DNA from: Mitsuaria chitosanitabida ATCC BAA-476 = NBRC 102408
Lineage (GTDB): Bacteria; Pseudomonadota; Gammaproteobacteria; Burkholderiales; Burkholderiaceae_C
Assembly (NCBI RefSeq): GCF_001598255.1
Contig: NZ_BCYP01000018.1
Span: forward strand, 372,001-436,000
DNA length: 64,000 nucleotides
Direction: 5' to 3'
Shown: piece by piece, positions 44,526 through 54,069 of the stretch
Layout of the letters: every line of letters starts with the position of its first letter
How positions within the stretch are numbered: position 1 is the first letter of the stretch
Program-made: the position numbers and the translations under genes
Notes under the pieces: generated by a model
The model's database searches: none
What the model was told of the DNA's origin: nothing
Seen by the model: the letters and a program-made list of their open reading frames with translations, nothing else

Positions 44526-44927
44526 ATGGCCGCGACTCCCGCCTCCTTCGTTTCTCCCCTCGCATTTGATTTCGGTACCAAGCGCCTCGGCGTGGCGACC
44601 GGCAACCGGATGCTGGGCAGCGCGCGCGGGTTGCGGACGATCACCGAGCAGGGCGACGCCCGCTGGGCCGCGATCGCGGCGCTGATCCAGGAGTGGCAGC
44701 CCGACGCGCTGGTCGTCGGCGTGCCGCGGCATCCGGACGGCGCCGAGCACGAGATGACGGCGCGCGCGAGGAAATTCGCCGGCCAGCTGCGCGGCCGCCA
44801 TCGGCTGCCGGTGGTCGAAGTCGACGAACGCTACACCAGCGCGGAAGCCCAGTCGCAGGGCGCGCGCGACCTCGATGCCGCCAGCGCGGCATTGATCCTT
44901 GAACAATTCTTCCGGGAACATCCATGA
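44526..44927 (+). CDS. ruvX: Pre-16S rRNA nuclease / Holliday-junction resolvase-like YqgF (RuvX)
   Basis: ATG 44526 (MAATPASFVSPLAFDFG) is chosen because GGGAG lies nine bases upstream; ATG 44505 in the same frame is possible. The 133-residue RNase H-like fold shows LAFDFGTKRLGVATGN, LVVGVPRHPDG and VDERYTSAEAQSQG, with the acidic residues of the family and a final Asp in DLDAASAALIL. YqgF processes the 5' end of 16S rRNA. The stop overlaps pyrR as ATGA. Confidence 0.9.
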   Translation: MAATPASFVSPLAFDFGTKRLGVATGNRMLGSARGLRTITEQGDARWAAIAALIQEWQPDALVVGVPRHPDGAEHEMTARARKFAGQLRGRHRLPVVEVDERYTSAEAQSQGARDLDAASAALILEQFFREHP

Positions 44928-45424
44928 GCACATTGCACCTTGATGCGGAAGCGCTCTACGCCGACCTCGCGCGCGGCGTCCAGCGCCTGCTGCAACCTGA
45001 CTGCGCCCTGGTGGGCATCTGGTCCGGCGGGGCCTGGCTGGCCGAGCGCCTGCAGCAGGACCTGAAGCTGGACGGCCAGCACGGCGTCATCTCCAGCGCG
45101 CTGCACCGCGACGACTTCGGCAGCAAGGGCATGAACGCCAGCGCCGATCACACCAAGCTGCCCTTCGACGTCGAGGGCCGCCACATCCTGCTGATCGACG
45201 ACGTGCTCTTCACCGGCCGCACCACGCGCGCGGTGATCAACGAGCTCTTCGACTTCGGCCGCCCCGCGAGCGTGACGCTGGCGGTGCTGGTCGACCGCGG
45301 CGGCCGCCAGTTGCCGATCGAGCCGGTGTTCTCGGCCGCCCGCGTCGCGCTGGCGCCCGAGCAGCGCCTGCGCCTGGCCAAGGACGACTCCGGCCGCTTC
45401 AGCTTCGACGTGAAGGGGGACTGA
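44924..45424 (+). CDS. pyrR: PyrR-type regulator / uracil phosphoribosyltransferase
   Basis: The 166-residue PRTase-fold protein has the PRPP-binding loop [19 protein letters not shown] and the family end [18 protein letters not shown]. In Bacillus PyrR controls pyr mRNA attenuation; in Gram-negatives its regulatory role is less clear, while UPRTase activity is often retained. I saw no PyrR-binding attenuator here: ruvX overlaps the start and pyrB begins 4 bp after the stop. Confidence 0.92.
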   Translation: MSTLHLDAEALYADLARGVQRLLQPDCALVGIWSGGAWLAERLQQDLKLDGQHGVISSALHRDDFGSKGMNASADHTKLPFDVEGRHILLIDDVLFTGRTTRAVINELFDFGRPASVTLAVLVDRGGRQLPIEPVFSAARVALAPEQRLRLAKDDSGRFSFDVKGD

Positions 45425-45428
45425 TCCC

Positions 45429-46391
45429 ATGCTGAGCAAACGCAATCCCCAACTCAACAAGCACGGCGAGCTGATCCACCTGCTGTCCACCGAGGGCCTG
45501 CCCCGTGCGGTGCTGCACCAGATCCTGGACACGGCCGGCACCTTCCTGTCGGTCAACGACCGCGAAGTGAAGAAGGTGCCGCTGCTGCGCGGCAAGTCGG
45601 TGTTCAACCTGTTCTTCGAGAACAGCACCCGCACCCGCACGACGTTCGAGATCGCCGCCAAGCGGCTGTCGGCCGACGTGATCAACCTGGACATCGCGCG
45701 CTCCAGCACCGCCAAGGGCGAGACGCTGCTGGACACGGTGGCCAACCTGTCGGCGATGCATGCGGACATGTTCGTGGTCCGCCACAGCGAGTCCGGCGCC
45801 CCGTATCTGATCGCGCAGCACTGCGCCCCGCATGTCCACGTGGTCAACGCCGGCGACGGCCGCCACGCGCATCCGACGCAGGGCCTGCTCGACATGTACA
45901 CGATCCGTCACTACAAGAAGGACTTCACCAATCTGACGGTGGCGATCGTCGGCGACATCGTGCACTCGCGGGTGGCGCGCAGCGACATCCATGCGCTGTC
46001 GACGCTGGGCGTGCCGGAGATCCGCGCGGTCGGCCCGAAGACGCTGGTCCCCGGCGACCTCAAGGACATGGGCGTGCGCGTGTGCCACGACATGGCCGAG
46101 GGCGTGAAGGACGCCGACGTCATCATCATGCTGCGCCTGCAGAACGAGCGCATGGGCGGCGCGATGCTGCCCAGCGCGGGCGAGTACTTCAAGAGCTTCG
46201 GCCTGACGCCCGAGAAGCTGGCGCTGGCCAAGCCCGACGCCATCGTGATGCACCCGGGTCCGATCAACCGCGGCGTGGAGATCTCGTCCACCGTGGCCGA
46301 CGGCCAGCACAGCGTGATCCTCCCTCAAGTCACCTTCGGCATCGCGGTGCGCATGGCCGTGATGTCCATCCTGGCGGGGAACGAAGCATGA
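45429..46391 (+). CDS. pyrB: Aspartate carbamoyltransferase catalytic subunit
   Basis: The 320-residue protein shows the carbamoyl-phosphate site [19 protein letters not shown], then [22 protein letters not shown] and [12 protein letters not shown], and the aspartate-side loop [10 protein letters not shown]. It catalyses the first committed pyrimidine step. No pyrI regulatory gene is present; the stop overlaps pyrC' as ATGA. In Pseudomonas the enzyme is a dodecamer of PyrB with the inactive PyrC', and the same arrangement is likely here. Confidence 0.95.
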   Translation: MLSKRNPQLNKHGELIHLLSTEGLPRAVLHQILDTAGTFLSVNDREVKKVPLLRGKSVFNLFFENSTRTRTTFEIAAKRLSADVINLDIARSSTAKGETLLDTVANLSAMHADMFVVRHSESGAPYLIAQHCAPHVHVVNAGDGRHAHPTQGLLDMYTIRHYKKDFTNLTVAIVGDIVHSRVARSDIHALSTLGVPEIRAVGPKTLVPGDLKDMGVRVCHDMAEGVKDADVIIMLRLQNERMGGAMLPSAGEYFKSFGLTPEKLALAKPDAIVMHPGPINRGVEISSTVADGQHSVILPQVTFGIAVRMAVMSILAGNEA

Positions 46392-47716
46392 AGATCCTGA
46401 TCAAGAACGGCCGCCTGCTCGACCCCGCGTCGGGCCTGGACCAGCAAGGCGACCTGGCCATCGCCTCGGGCCGCATCGTGGCGATGGGCGAAGTCGGCGA
46501 CTTCGCTGCGGACCGCGTCATCGACGCCAGCGGCCTGGTGGTCGCGCCGGGCCTGGTCGACCTGGCCGCGCGCCTGCGCGAGCCCGGCCACGAGCACGAA
46601 GGCATGCTGGAGAGCGAGCTGGCCGCCGCGGCCGCCGGCGGCGTGACCAGCCTGGTCTGCCCGCCCGACACCGATCCCGCGCTGGACGAGCCGGGTCTGG
46701 TGGAGATGCTCAAGTTCCGCGCGCGCAAGCTCAGCCGCTGCCGGCTGTTCCCGCTGGGCGCGATCACGCGTGGCCTGGCGGGCGAGGCCCTGACCGAGAT
46801 GGCCGAGCTGACCGAGGCCGGCTGCGTCGGTTTCTCGCAGGCCAACCAGCCCATCCGCAACACGGTGACGCTGCAGCGCGCGATGCAATACGCGTCGAGC
46901 TTCGGCTACGCGCTGTGGCTGCATCCGCGCGATCCGTGGCTGAGCGGGGGCGTGGCCGCCAGCGGCCCGGTGGCGACGCGGCTGGGCCTGTCGGGCGAGC
47001 CGGTGATCGCCGAGACCATCGCCCTGCACACCATCATCGAGCTGGTCCGCACGACCGGCGCGCGCGTCCACCTGTGCCGCCTGAGCAGCGCGGCCGGCGT
47101 GGACCTGGTGCGCCAGGCCAAGAAGGACGGCCTGCCCATCACGGCGGACGTGTCCATCAACTCGCTGCACCTGAGCGACGTGGACATCGGCTACTTCGAC
47201 CCGTCGATGCGCCTGCTGCCGCCGCTGCGCCAGCAGCGCGACCGCGACGCGCTGCGCGCCGGCCTGGCCGACGGCACGATCGACGCGCTGGTCAGCGATC
47301 ACAACCCGGTGACGGCCGACGAGAAGTCGCTGCCCTTCGCCGAGGCCACGCCGGGCGCGACCGGGCTGGAGCTGCTGCTGAGCCTGGCGCTGCGCTGGGG
47401 CGCGGACGAGGGCTTGTCCCTGGCGCAGAGCCTGGGCGCGATCACCGCGCGTCCCGTCAAGGTGCTGGGCGGCGCGCTGGGCTCGCTGTCGGCGAGCGCG
47501 GGCCGGCTGGTCGCGGGGGGCGTGGGCGACGTGGTCGTCTTCGACGCCGAGGCCAGTGGCGCGGTGACGCCGGAGCGTCTGGTCAGCCAGGGCAAGCACA
47601 CCCCCTTCAGCTTCGACATCACCGGCTTCGAGCTGCCGGGCCGCGTGTGCTACACGCTGGTGGCCGGCACGGTCGCCTTCGAATCGCTGGTCACCGACGT
47701 CGAGCGGACCGTCTGA
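46388..47716 (+). CDS. pyrC': Non-catalytic dihydroorotase-like subunit PyrC' (PyrX)
   Basis: The 442-residue protein has the amidohydrolase fold of dihydroorotase, but the metal-binding HxH is gone. The segment after APGLVD reads [14 protein letters not shown] where active enzymes have a xHxHxREPG pattern. The later histidine region also reads [11 protein letters not shown] instead of a THHL-type site, although VSDHNP keeps an Asp-His. It therefore probably lacks activity and serves as the structural partner of PyrB. The gene overlaps pyrB (ATGA) and abuts plsC by one base. A true pyrC must lie elsewhere. Confidence 0.88.
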   Translation: MKILIKNGRLLDPASGLDQQGDLAIASGRIVAMGEVGDFAADRVIDASGLVVAPGLVDLAARLREPGHEHEGMLESELAAAAAGGVTSLVCPPDTDPALDEPGLVEMLKFRARKLSRCRLFPLGAITRGLAGEALTEMAELTEAGCVGFSQANQPIRNTVTLQRAMQYASSFGYALWLHPRDPWLSGGVAASGPVATRLGLSGEPVIAETIALHTIIELVRTTGARVHLCRLSSAAGVDLVRQAKKDGLPITADVSINSLHLSDVDIGYFDPSMRLLPPLRQQRDRDALRAGLADGTIDALVSDHNPVTADEKSLPFAEATPGATGLELLLSLALRWGADEGLSLAQSLGAITARPVKVLGGALGSLSASAGRLVAGGVGDVVVFDAEASGAVTPERLVSQGKHTPFSFDITGFELPGRVCYTLVAGTVAFESLVTDVERTV

Positions 47717-48453
47717 TGCGCGCCTTCGTCGGGGTGTGGCGGGCGCTGCGCATGGTGGCCCACATCGGGCACGGCGTGTTCCTCGTGCAGGTGCGCTGGA
47801 GCGGCTTCGACGCCAGGACCAAACAGCGCTACGTGGGCTGGTGGTCGGGCAAGCTGCTGCGCGTGCTGGGCGTGCGGCTGGACGCGCCGGGCGAGCAGTC
47901 GCCCGCGCCGCGGCTGATCACGGCGAACCACATCTCGTGGCTGGACATCGCGGCGATGCACGCGGTGATGCCGGAGGCGCGCTTCGTGTCCAAGGCGGAC
48001 ATCGCGACCTGGCCGCTGGTGGGCTCGCTGGCGACGGCGGTGGGCACGCTCTACATCGAGCGCGCCAGCAAGCGCGATGCGCTGCGCGTGGTGCACAAGA
48101 CCGCAGAGGCGCTGGCCGCCGGCGAGACGGTGGCCGTCTTCCCCGAGGGCACGACCGGCGCCGGTTATCCGCTGCTCCCGTTGCACGGGAACCTGCTGCA
48201 GGCGGCGATCAGCACGGCGACCCCCTTGCAGCCGGTGGTGCTGCGCTGGCACCAGCCGGGCAGGCCTTACAGCGAGGCGGCCCAGTACATCGGGCAGATG
48301 TCGCTGATGGAGAGCCTGTGGCGCATCCTGACCGCCAAGGACCTGGCGGTGGAGGTGCGCGCGCTGCCGGCGCTGCCCACCGAAGGGCTGGACCGCCGCC
48401 ATCTGGCGGAGGAACTCGCCCGCCGCATCACGGCGGCGCTGCCGGCGCCCTGA
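47716..48453 (+). CDS. Lysophospholipid acyltransferase (PlsC family)
   Basis: The 245-residue protein starts at ATG 47716, overlapping the pyrC' stop by one base (TGATG). The acyltransferase motifs are clear: NHISWLD (NHxxxxD), then ARFVSKADIATWPLVG, TLYIERAS and FPEGTT. It is expected to acylate lysophosphatidate or a related lysolipid at the inner membrane; the exact acceptor cannot be read from sequence. Its place at the end of a pyrimidine operon is unrelated to its function. Confidence 0.88.
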   Translation: MRAFVGVWRALRMVAHIGHGVFLVQVRWSGFDARTKQRYVGWWSGKLLRVLGVRLDAPGEQSPAPRLITANHISWLDIAAMHAVMPEARFVSKADIATWPLVGSLATAVGTLYIERASKRDALRVVHKTAEALAAGETVAVFPEGTTGAGYPLLPLHGNLLQAAISTATPLQPVVLRWHQPGRPYSEAAQYIGQMSLMESLWRILTAKDLAVEVRALPALPTEGLDRRHLAEELARRITAALPAP

Positions 48454-48489
48454 TGAGGGCGGGGGCCTCGCTTTCCGGCGAGCCCGAAG

Positions 48490-48595
48490 ACCCTCTCCCC
48501 AGCCCTCTCCCGCAAGCGGGCGAGGGGGCATTCAGCGCGGTGCTTGTTCACTCCCTCTCCCGCGGGGCGGGAGAGGGCGGGGGTGAGGGTGGGAG
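48490..48595. repeat. Pair of CCCTCTCCC-type palindromic repeats
   Basis: A forward unit (48490-48528, core CCCTCTCCCGCAAGCGGGCGAGGG) is followed by an inverted unit (48551-48595, core CCCTCTCCCGCGGGGCGGGAGAGGG). Each forms its own hairpin and the two can pair with each other. The same sequence type recurs at 57581-57769. The rest of the 48454-48708 gap holds a further GC-rich inverted segment and no ORF. Confidence 0.8.
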
Positions 48596-48708
48596 CGTCG
48601 CAGTACGCCGCTCCCCCAGGCGCGGCACTTGCCCTCGGGCGACCGATTGCCGCCCCACCTGGGGGCGGACCGCTCCCCGACGACAGGAAATGGTGCGAGG
48701 ATCCGCCG

Positions 48709-49581
48709 ATGCTGCTTGCCTTCGACGATGAACAGGACCTGGCCACGCGTCTGGCCATCGAGCTCGGGCGCCCGATGGGCGTCATCACCCGTCACCGCTT
48801 CCCGGACGGCGAGGTCCGCCTGGTGCTGCCCAAGCCGCTGCCCGCGGACGTGATCCTGCTGCGCGGCCTGCAGCACCAACCCAACGACCGGCTGGTCGAG
48901 CTGCTGATCGCGGCGCCGGCCGCGCGTGCCTGGGGGGTGCAGCGCCTGTCCCTGGTGGCGCCCTATCTGGCCTACATGCGGCAGGACATGGAGTTCACTG
49001 CCGGCGAGGCGGTCAGCCAGCGCCACATTTCGGCGCTGCTGGCGACGCAGTTCGACCGCGTCGTCACCGTGGATCCGCACCTGCACCGCATCGCCAGCCT
49101 GGACGAGGTGATGCCCGTCGGCCGCGGGGTGTCGCTGTCGGCGGCATCGCTGCTGGGTCGCTGGATCGCGGCGCAGGTGCCGGGCGCCGTGCTGGTCGGA
49201 CCGGACGAGGAGTCGGGCCAATGGGTCGCCGAGGCGGCACGGGCCGGCAAGCTCGCCCACGCGGTGGGCCGCAAGGTGCGCTTCGGCGACACGCAGGTCA
49301 CCCTGGCCTTCCCGGACGTCGACGTGCGCGGCAAGGCGGTGGTGCTGCTCGACGACATGGCCTCGACGGGCCGCACGCTGATGGGTTCGGCGCGCGAGGC
49401 GCTGGAGCGCGGCGCGGCGTCGGTGGACGTGGCCGTCACGCACGCGCTGTTCAACGGTGACGCCCTGCCCAAGCTGCGCGAGGCCGGCGTGCGCCACGTC
49501 TGGAGCAGCAACGCGGTCCCGCACGAGAGCAACGCGGTGTGCGTCGCGCAGCTGCTGGCGACGGTGTTCCGGAGGCGGTGA
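48709..49581 (+). CDS. Ribose-phosphate diphosphokinase-like protein (PRPP synthetase paralogue)
   Basis: ATG 48709 has GAGG eight bases upstream. The 290-residue protein keeps the two-domain PRPP synthetase fold: a RFPDGEVRLVLP strand, APYLAYMRQDMEF (ATP/flexible loop), VTVDPHLHRIASLDEV and the PRPP loop VVLLDDMASTGRTL. It is shorter and more divergent than the usual housekeeping Prs (about 315 residues). It may feed nucleotide or nucleoside salvage as a second PRPP source. A strong bidirectional terminator follows. Confidence 0.82.
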   Translation: MLLAFDDEQDLATRLAIELGRPMGVITRHRFPDGEVRLVLPKPLPADVILLRGLQHQPNDRLVELLIAAPAARAWGVQRLSLVAPYLAYMRQDMEFTAGEAVSQRHISALLATQFDRVVTVDPHLHRIASLDEVMPVGRGVSLSAASLLGRWIAAQVPGAVLVGPDEESGQWVAEAARAGKLAHAVGRKVRFGDTQVTLAFPDVDVRGKAVVLLDDMASTGRTLMGSAREALERGAASVDVAVTHALFNGDALPKLREAGVRHVWSSNAVPHESNAVCVAQLLATVFRRR

Positions 49582-49633
49582 GGCGGGCGTGAGGTCGGCC
49601 TGAGATCGCGTCCCACGCGCTCACCCAAAAGAG

Positions 49634-49658
49634 AAAGCCCGGCACTGCCGGGCTTTTT
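49634..49658. terminator. Bidirectional rho-independent terminator
   Basis: AAAGCCCGGC at 49634-49643 pairs perfectly with GCCGGGCTTT at 49647-49656 around ACT, followed by TT. The minus strand reads the same stem followed by CTCTTTTGGG. It sits between the convergent PRPP-synthetase-like gene and gpmA. Confidence 0.93.
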
Positions 49659-49716
49659 GCTGCCTGCGGCCGCGGATATTGGACCGCGGCTCAGGCCGTG
49701 AAAGCGCTCAAGGCGA

Positions 49717-50460
49717 TCACGCCTTGCCCTGATTCGCCACCGCTGCGGCGGCCTTGGCGGCGGCTTCGGCGTCGCCCAGGTAATAGCTCTTGATGGGCTT
49801 GAGGTCCTTGTCCAGTTCGTAGACCAGCGGGATGCCGTTGGGAATATTCACGCCAACGATGGCTTCGTCGGCGATGCCGTCCAAATACTTCACGAGAGCC
49901 CGGATCGAGTTGCCGTGGGCCGCGATTAGCACGCGTTGTCCCGACAGAATGGCGGGCGCGATCTGTTCATTCCAGTACGGCAGCACGCGGGCCACGGTGT
50001 CCTTCAGGCACTCGGTCAGCGGAATGTCGCTGGGTTGGAGACCCGCGTAGCGGATGTCGCCGCGCTCGCTGCGCGGGTCGCCCGTTTCGAGCGCGGGCGG
50101 CGGCGTGTCGTAGCTGCGGCGCCAGACCAGCACCTGCTCGTCACCGTATTGCTTGGCCATGTCGGCCTTGTTCAGGCCCTGCAGGGCGCCGTAATGGCGC
50201 TCGTTCAGGCGCCAGCTGTGACGCACGGGCAGCCACTGGCGATCCATCTGGTCCAACGCATGCCACAGCGTCCAGATGGCGCGCTTGAGCACCGAAGTGT
50301 GGGCCACGTCGAAGTCCAGACCGGCTTCCTTCAGCAGACGGCCCGCCTGCTGCGCTTGGGCCACGCCGGTGGGCGTCAGATCGACATCGGTCCAGCCGGT
50401 GAAACGGTTCTCGAGATTCCAGGTCGATTCGCCGTGGCGAATCAGCACGAGCTTGTACAT
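49717..50460 (-). CDS. gpmA: 2,3-bisphosphoglycerate-dependent phosphoglycerate mutase
   Basis: The 247-residue protein starts [21 protein letters not shown]9 is the phospho-accepting histidine of the RHG motif. [19 protein letters not shown] and [19 protein letters not shown] complete the active site. It interconverts 3- and 2-phosphoglycerate in glycolysis. An Ala-rich C-terminal tail ([10 protein letters not shown]) is the only variable part. It is divergent from the porin gene over 193 bp. Confidence 0.96.
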   Translation of the reverse strand: MYKLVLIRHGESTWNLENRFTGWTDVDLTPTGVAQAQQAGRLLKEAGLDFDVAHTSVLKRAIWTLWHALDQMDRQWLPVRHSWRLNERHYGALQGLNKADMAKQYGDEQVLVWRRSYDTPPPALETGDPRSERGDIRYAGLQPSDIPLTECLKDTVARVLPYWNEQIAPAILSGQRVLIAAHGNSIRALVKYLDGIADEAIVGVNIPNGIPLVYELDKDLKPIKSYYLGDAEAAAKAAAAVANQGKA

Positions 50461-50653
50461 GGGGTCTGTCTGTGAAGTTTGGCCGGGTCCCGGCGGGCCC
50501 GGCGGATTCTAGAGGTTCCCCTCCAGGGGGATCGCCTCAAGAAGCCTTCCACACCGCCGACAACAGTTTTCGCATCGGGCGAAAGGCGCACCGCGTCCTC
50601 GCCATTCCGCTCCGGCCCGTGCCGGGCTTCAACGCAGTACTGGAGTACTTTCA

Positions 50654-51862
50654 ATGATGGTTGTGAAGAGCTTGCGCATGACGCCCCTGGCGCTGGCGCT
50701 GGTGGCTTTCGGCGCCCAGGCGCAGAGTCAGTCGGACTCGATGTTCTCGTTCTCCGGCTTCGGCACGGTCGGCCTGACCGGCGCGACCAAGGACGGCGCC
50801 GAGTACGTCATCCCCGGCCAAGTGCACGGCGCCGACAAGTCCATCAGCGGCGAAGTCGACTCCAAGCTGGGCCTGCAGGGCACGGCCAAGTTCAACAGCC
50901 AGTTCTCCGCCACCGTCCAGGTGCTGACCAAGCAGACCGGCAAGGGCGACTGGACGCCGCAGATCGAATGGGCCTTCGCCAAGTGGCAGGCCACCCCTGG
51001 CCTGGCCATCCGCGCCGGCCGCATGGGCGCCCCCTTCTTCGCCGTGTCCGACTTCCGCGACGTGGGCTACGCCAACACCTGGCTGCGCCCGCCCATCGAC
51101 GTCTACGGCCAGGTGCCCGTCAGCCACTTCGACGGCGCCGACGTGAACTGGACCACCCAGATCGCCGGCAAGACCGTGTCGGTGCAGGCCATCGGCGGCG
51201 AGAGCTCCTCCTACGTCCGCCAGGTCAAGATCGAGATCAAGAAGATGGTCGGCGTGAACTTCACCGCCGAGCTGCTCGACGGCCTGAACCTGCGCCTGGG
51301 CCATGTCCAGGGCAAGCTCAGCGCGCACAGCGCCTCCGCCGACGCGCTGGTCGGCCTGCTGCGCCAGACGCCGTTCGCCGCCGTGGGCAACGCCTTCGAC
51401 CCGACCGACAAGGACGCCAGCTTCTCCGGCATCGGCCTGACCTACGACGAAGGCCAGTGGGTGGTCGCCGCCGAGTACACCAAGCGCCGCACCGACTCGT
51501 TCGTCCCCGACACCACCGGCTGGTACACCACCGTCGGCTACCGCGTCGGCAAGTGGACCCCCTACGCCACGCTGTCGCAGCAGAAGACCGACAGCAGCAA
51601 CGTGGACAACACCATCCCGTCCAGCGTGGTCGTGGCCAACCTGCCGCTGCGCGCCGTCGTCGACGCCGCCCTGGCCGCGCAGAGCACGCCGCAGAAGACC
51701 ATCGCCGTGGGCGTGCGCTGGGACGCGTGGCGCAATGTCGCGGTCAAGGCCCAGTACGACAGCATCAAGACCACCGGCGCCGGCCAGTTCTACAACGTCC
51801 AGCCGGGCTTCAACAACGCGCGCGTCGGCGTCTACAGCCTGGCTGTGGACTTCGTGTTCTAA
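50654..51862 (+). CDS. Outer-membrane porin-like protein
   Basis: The 402-residue protein starts at ATG 50654 or ATG 50657. A signal peptide (LALALVAFGAQAQ) is followed by alternating amphipathic strands and a C-terminal aromatic end (VDFVF), the outer-membrane beta-barrel signature. FSGFGTVGLTG and IRAGRMGAPFFAVSDFRDVG look like the first strands and constriction loop of a general porin. The gene lies 18 bp before a small phosphate-binding-like protein, and a chemoreceptor follows. Substrate unknown. Confidence 0.82.
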   Translation: MMVVKSLRMTPLALALVAFGAQAQSQSDSMFSFSGFGTVGLTGATKDGAEYVIPGQVHGADKSISGEVDSKLGLQGTAKFNSQFSATVQVLTKQTGKGDWTPQIEWAFAKWQATPGLAIRAGRMGAPFFAVSDFRDVGYANTWLRPPIDVYGQVPVSHFDGADVNWTTQIAGKTVSVQAIGGESSSYVRQVKIEIKKMVGVNFTAELLDGLNLRLGHVQGKLSAHSASADALVGLLRQTPFAAVGNAFDPTDKDASFSGIGLTYDEGQWVVAAEYTKRRTDSFVPDTTGWYTTVGYRVGKWTPYATLSQQKTDSSNVDNTIPSSVVVANLPLRAVVDAALAAQSTPQKTIAVGVRWDAWRNVAVKAQYDSIKTTGAGQFYNVQPGFNNARVGVYSLAVDFVF

Positions 51863-51880
51863 GCAAGACAAGAGGCTTCA

Positions 51881-52309
51881 ATGCAGTTCAACATGATCAA
51901 GCCCCTGCTCGGCGCGCTGGTCCTCGTCGCCGCGGCCTCCGCCCAGGCGCAGGTCGCCGTGGTCGTCAATCCGAAGAACCTGGCCGCCAGCATGACGGCC
52001 GACCAGGTCTCCAGCATCTTCCTGGGCAAGACCAACACGCTGCCCAGCGGCGCCGCCGCGCAGGCGGTGGACCTGCCCGACAGCGCCGCCGCGCGCGAGC
52101 ACTTCTATTCGAAGGCCACCGGCAAGTCCTCGGCGCAGGTCAAGGCCGCCTGGTCGCGCCTGGTGTTCTCCGGCAAGGGCACGCCGCCCAAGGAGCTGGG
52201 CAGCGCTGCCGAAGTGAAGAAGTTCGTCGCCGCGAACCCCGACGCCATCGGCTACATCGAGAAGTCGGCTGTCGACGGCTCGGTGAAGGTGGTGCTGAGC
52301 GTCGACTGA
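51881..52309 (+). CDS. Small periplasmic phosphate-binding-like (PstS-related) protein
   Basis: The 142-residue protein has a signal peptide ending in AQAQ and a single lobe resembling half of a PstS-type binding protein: VVVNPKNLAASMTADQVSSIFLGK, then VVLS and GYIEKSAVDGSVKVVL at the end. Full substrate-binding proteins are about twice this size, so it may bind ligand as a dimer or serve as a sensor accessory. It sits between a porin gene and a chemoreceptor gene, a placement that suggests a shared sensing or uptake job. Confidence 0.75.
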   Translation: MQFNMIKPLLGALVLVAAASAQAQVAVVVNPKNLAASMTADQVSSIFLGKTNTLPSGAAAQAVDLPDSAAAREHFYSKATGKSSAQVKAAWSRLVFSGKGTPPKELGSAAEVKKFVAANPDAIGYIEKSAVDGSVKVVLSVD

Positions 52310-52450
52310 CGCCGCCGCCCGCCGCGGGCGGGCCCCGCTCCGACGCCGCGCAGACGGCCGGAGCGGCGGCCCCCGCGGCACATCGGGCGGATCGATCTTC
52401 CGGGGAGGCCGGGTGGAGACAGTGAAGACAGTGAAGAACTGGAGTCAGGC

Positions 52451-53965
52451 ATGAATTTGAAGACCCGTATCGCGATGCTGCCGGTGCTGGCGGCGATCGT
52501 CTTCGCGGTGGGCATCGCCGTGGTGCTGCTCTTTTCCTCGCGGACCTCGGGCGCCATCCATGCGCTGGGCGAGGCCGACTATCCCTATCTCGTGGCGACC
52601 AACCAGGTCGCCGCGCAGCTCGAGGCGCTGGGCGGGACCATCCAGTCCGCCGTCGCCGAGGGCGAGAAGAAGCGTCTGGACGAGGCCGCCGAGCGCGCCG
52701 CGTCCATGCGCAAGGTGATCGCCTCGATCAAGGCGATTCCGGGCCGCGCCGAAGAAGGCGCCAAGCTGGACGCCGGCTTCGAGGCCTATTACGCGGCCTC
52801 GGTGGAGACGGCACAGCTCTTCCTGGGCATCAAGCAGGGCGATCAGGCCGGCGCTATCCCCAAGATGCAGGCGGCCCAGAAGTCGCTGGAGCAGACCCTG
52901 ACCGAAGCGCGCAACGACGCGCGCGCGACTTTCGACGCGACGCTGTCGCGCGCCGAGCACGGCGTCGGCGCGGGCCTGTGGGCGACGGTGGGCAGCGGCC
53001 TGATCGTGGTGCTGTGCCTGGGGCTGGGCTCCTGGCTGCTGATCGCCAGCGTGTGGCGCCAGCTGGGCGGCGAGCCCGAGTACGCCCGCGACGTGATGCG
53101 TCAGATGGCCGAGGGCGATCTCTCGCAGCGCATCGAAGTGGCGCCTGGCGCCGACGCCAGCCTGCTGGCCGCGGTGCGCGACATGGCACAGGGCCTGTCG
53201 GCCATCGTCGCCAACGTGCGCAGCGGGACGGACTCGATGACGGTGGCCTCGCGCGAGATCGCCGCCGGCAACCAGGACCTGTCGGTGCGGACCGAGAAAC
53301 AGGCCGGCTCGCTGGAGCAGACCGCCTCCAACATGCAGCAGCTGACCGAGACCGTGCGCCAGAGCGCCGACGCGGCCAGCCAGGCCAATCAGCTGGCCGG
53401 CAGCGCCGCCACGGTGGCGCGCAAGGGCGGCGAGGTGGTGGGTCAGGTCGTGTCGACGATGGACGAGATCAGCGCCAGCTCGCGCAAGATCGGCGACATC
53501 ATCGGCGTGATCGACGGCATCGCCTTCCAGACCAACATCCTGGCGCTGAACGCCGCCGTCGAAGCGGCCCGTGCCGGCGAGCACGGCAAGGGCTTCGCGG
53601 TGGTCGCGTCGGAAGTGCGCTCGCTGGCGCAACGCAGCGCCGAGGCCGCGCGCGAGATCAAGACCCTGATCGGTGCCAGCGTCGAGCGCGTCGAATCGGG
53701 CTCGCGTCTGGTGCAGGACGCGGGCGTGACGATGGAGGAGATCGTGGCCAGCGTGCAGCGCGTCTCGGACATCATCAGCGAGATCACCGCCGCCTCGGCC
53801 GAGCAGAGCCAGGGCATCGGCCAGGTCAACGAGTCGGTGGTGCAGCTGGATCAGATGACGCAGCAGAACGCGGCGCTGGTCGAGGAAGCCGCCGCCGCGG
53901 CCAACAGCCTGGAGCAGCAGGCCCGCGGCCTGCAGTCGGCGGTGTCGACCTTCAAGCTCTCGTGA
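52451..53965 (+). CDS. Methyl-accepting chemotaxis protein
   Basis: The 504-residue chemoreceptor has TM1 at about 10-30, a four-helix-type periplasmic domain of about 140 residues, TM2 at about 175-198, a HAMP-like segment ([20 protein letters not shown]) and a signalling domain. The tip [21 protein letters not shown] contacts CheA/CheW. No NWETF-type C-terminal pentapeptide is present. A purine-rich stretch with GGAGTC lies just before ATG 52451. It follows the binding-like protein by 141 bp, so they may work together, but shared transcription is not shown. Confidence 0.93.
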   Translation: MNLKTRIAMLPVLAAIVFAVGIAVVLLFSSRTSGAIHALGEADYPYLVATNQVAAQLEALGGTIQSAVAEGEKKRLDEAAERAASMRKVIASIKAIPGRAEEGAKLDAGFEAYYAASVETAQLFLGIKQGDQAGAIPKMQAAQKSLEQTLTEARNDARATFDATLSRAEHGVGAGLWATVGSGLIVVLCLGLGSWLLIASVWRQLGGEPEYARDVMRQMAEGDLSQRIEVAPGADASLLAAVRDMAQGLSAIVANVRSGTDSMTVASREIAAGNQDLSVRTEKQAGSLEQTASNMQQLTETVRQSADAASQANQLAGSAATVARKGGEVVGQVVSTMDEISASSRKIGDIIGVIDGIAFQTNILALNAAVEAARAGEHGKGFAVVASEVRSLAQRSAEAAREIKTLIGASVERVESGSRLVQDAGVTMEEIVASVQRVSDIISEITAASAEQSQGIGQVNESVVQLDQMTQQNAALVEEAAAAANSLEQQARGLQSAVSTFKLS

Positions 53966-54027
53966 TCGGGTGATCGGGCACAGGTCGGTCCTGCGGGTCG
54001 ACCTGCGCCGCGCGAGGCCGGGCTTTC

Positions 54028-54033
54028 TATAAT
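54028..54033 (+). promoter_or_regulatory. Consensus -10 element of the rhodanese gene
   Basis: TATAAT matches the sigma-70 -10 consensus exactly, a rare word in this GC-rich sequence. Transcription from about 54040 would leave 30 bases before TTG 54070, or almost none before TTG 54043. No clear -35 is visible. Confidence 0.65.
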
Positions 54034-54069
54034 CGCCCGCTTTTGGATTCAACAAAGACGGGCGGCGCC

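Noticed and set aside
44924-45428. PyrR-controlled attenuator before pyrB
   Set aside because: Only four bases separate pyrR and pyrB and ruvX overlaps the pyrR start, leaving no room for leader hairpins.
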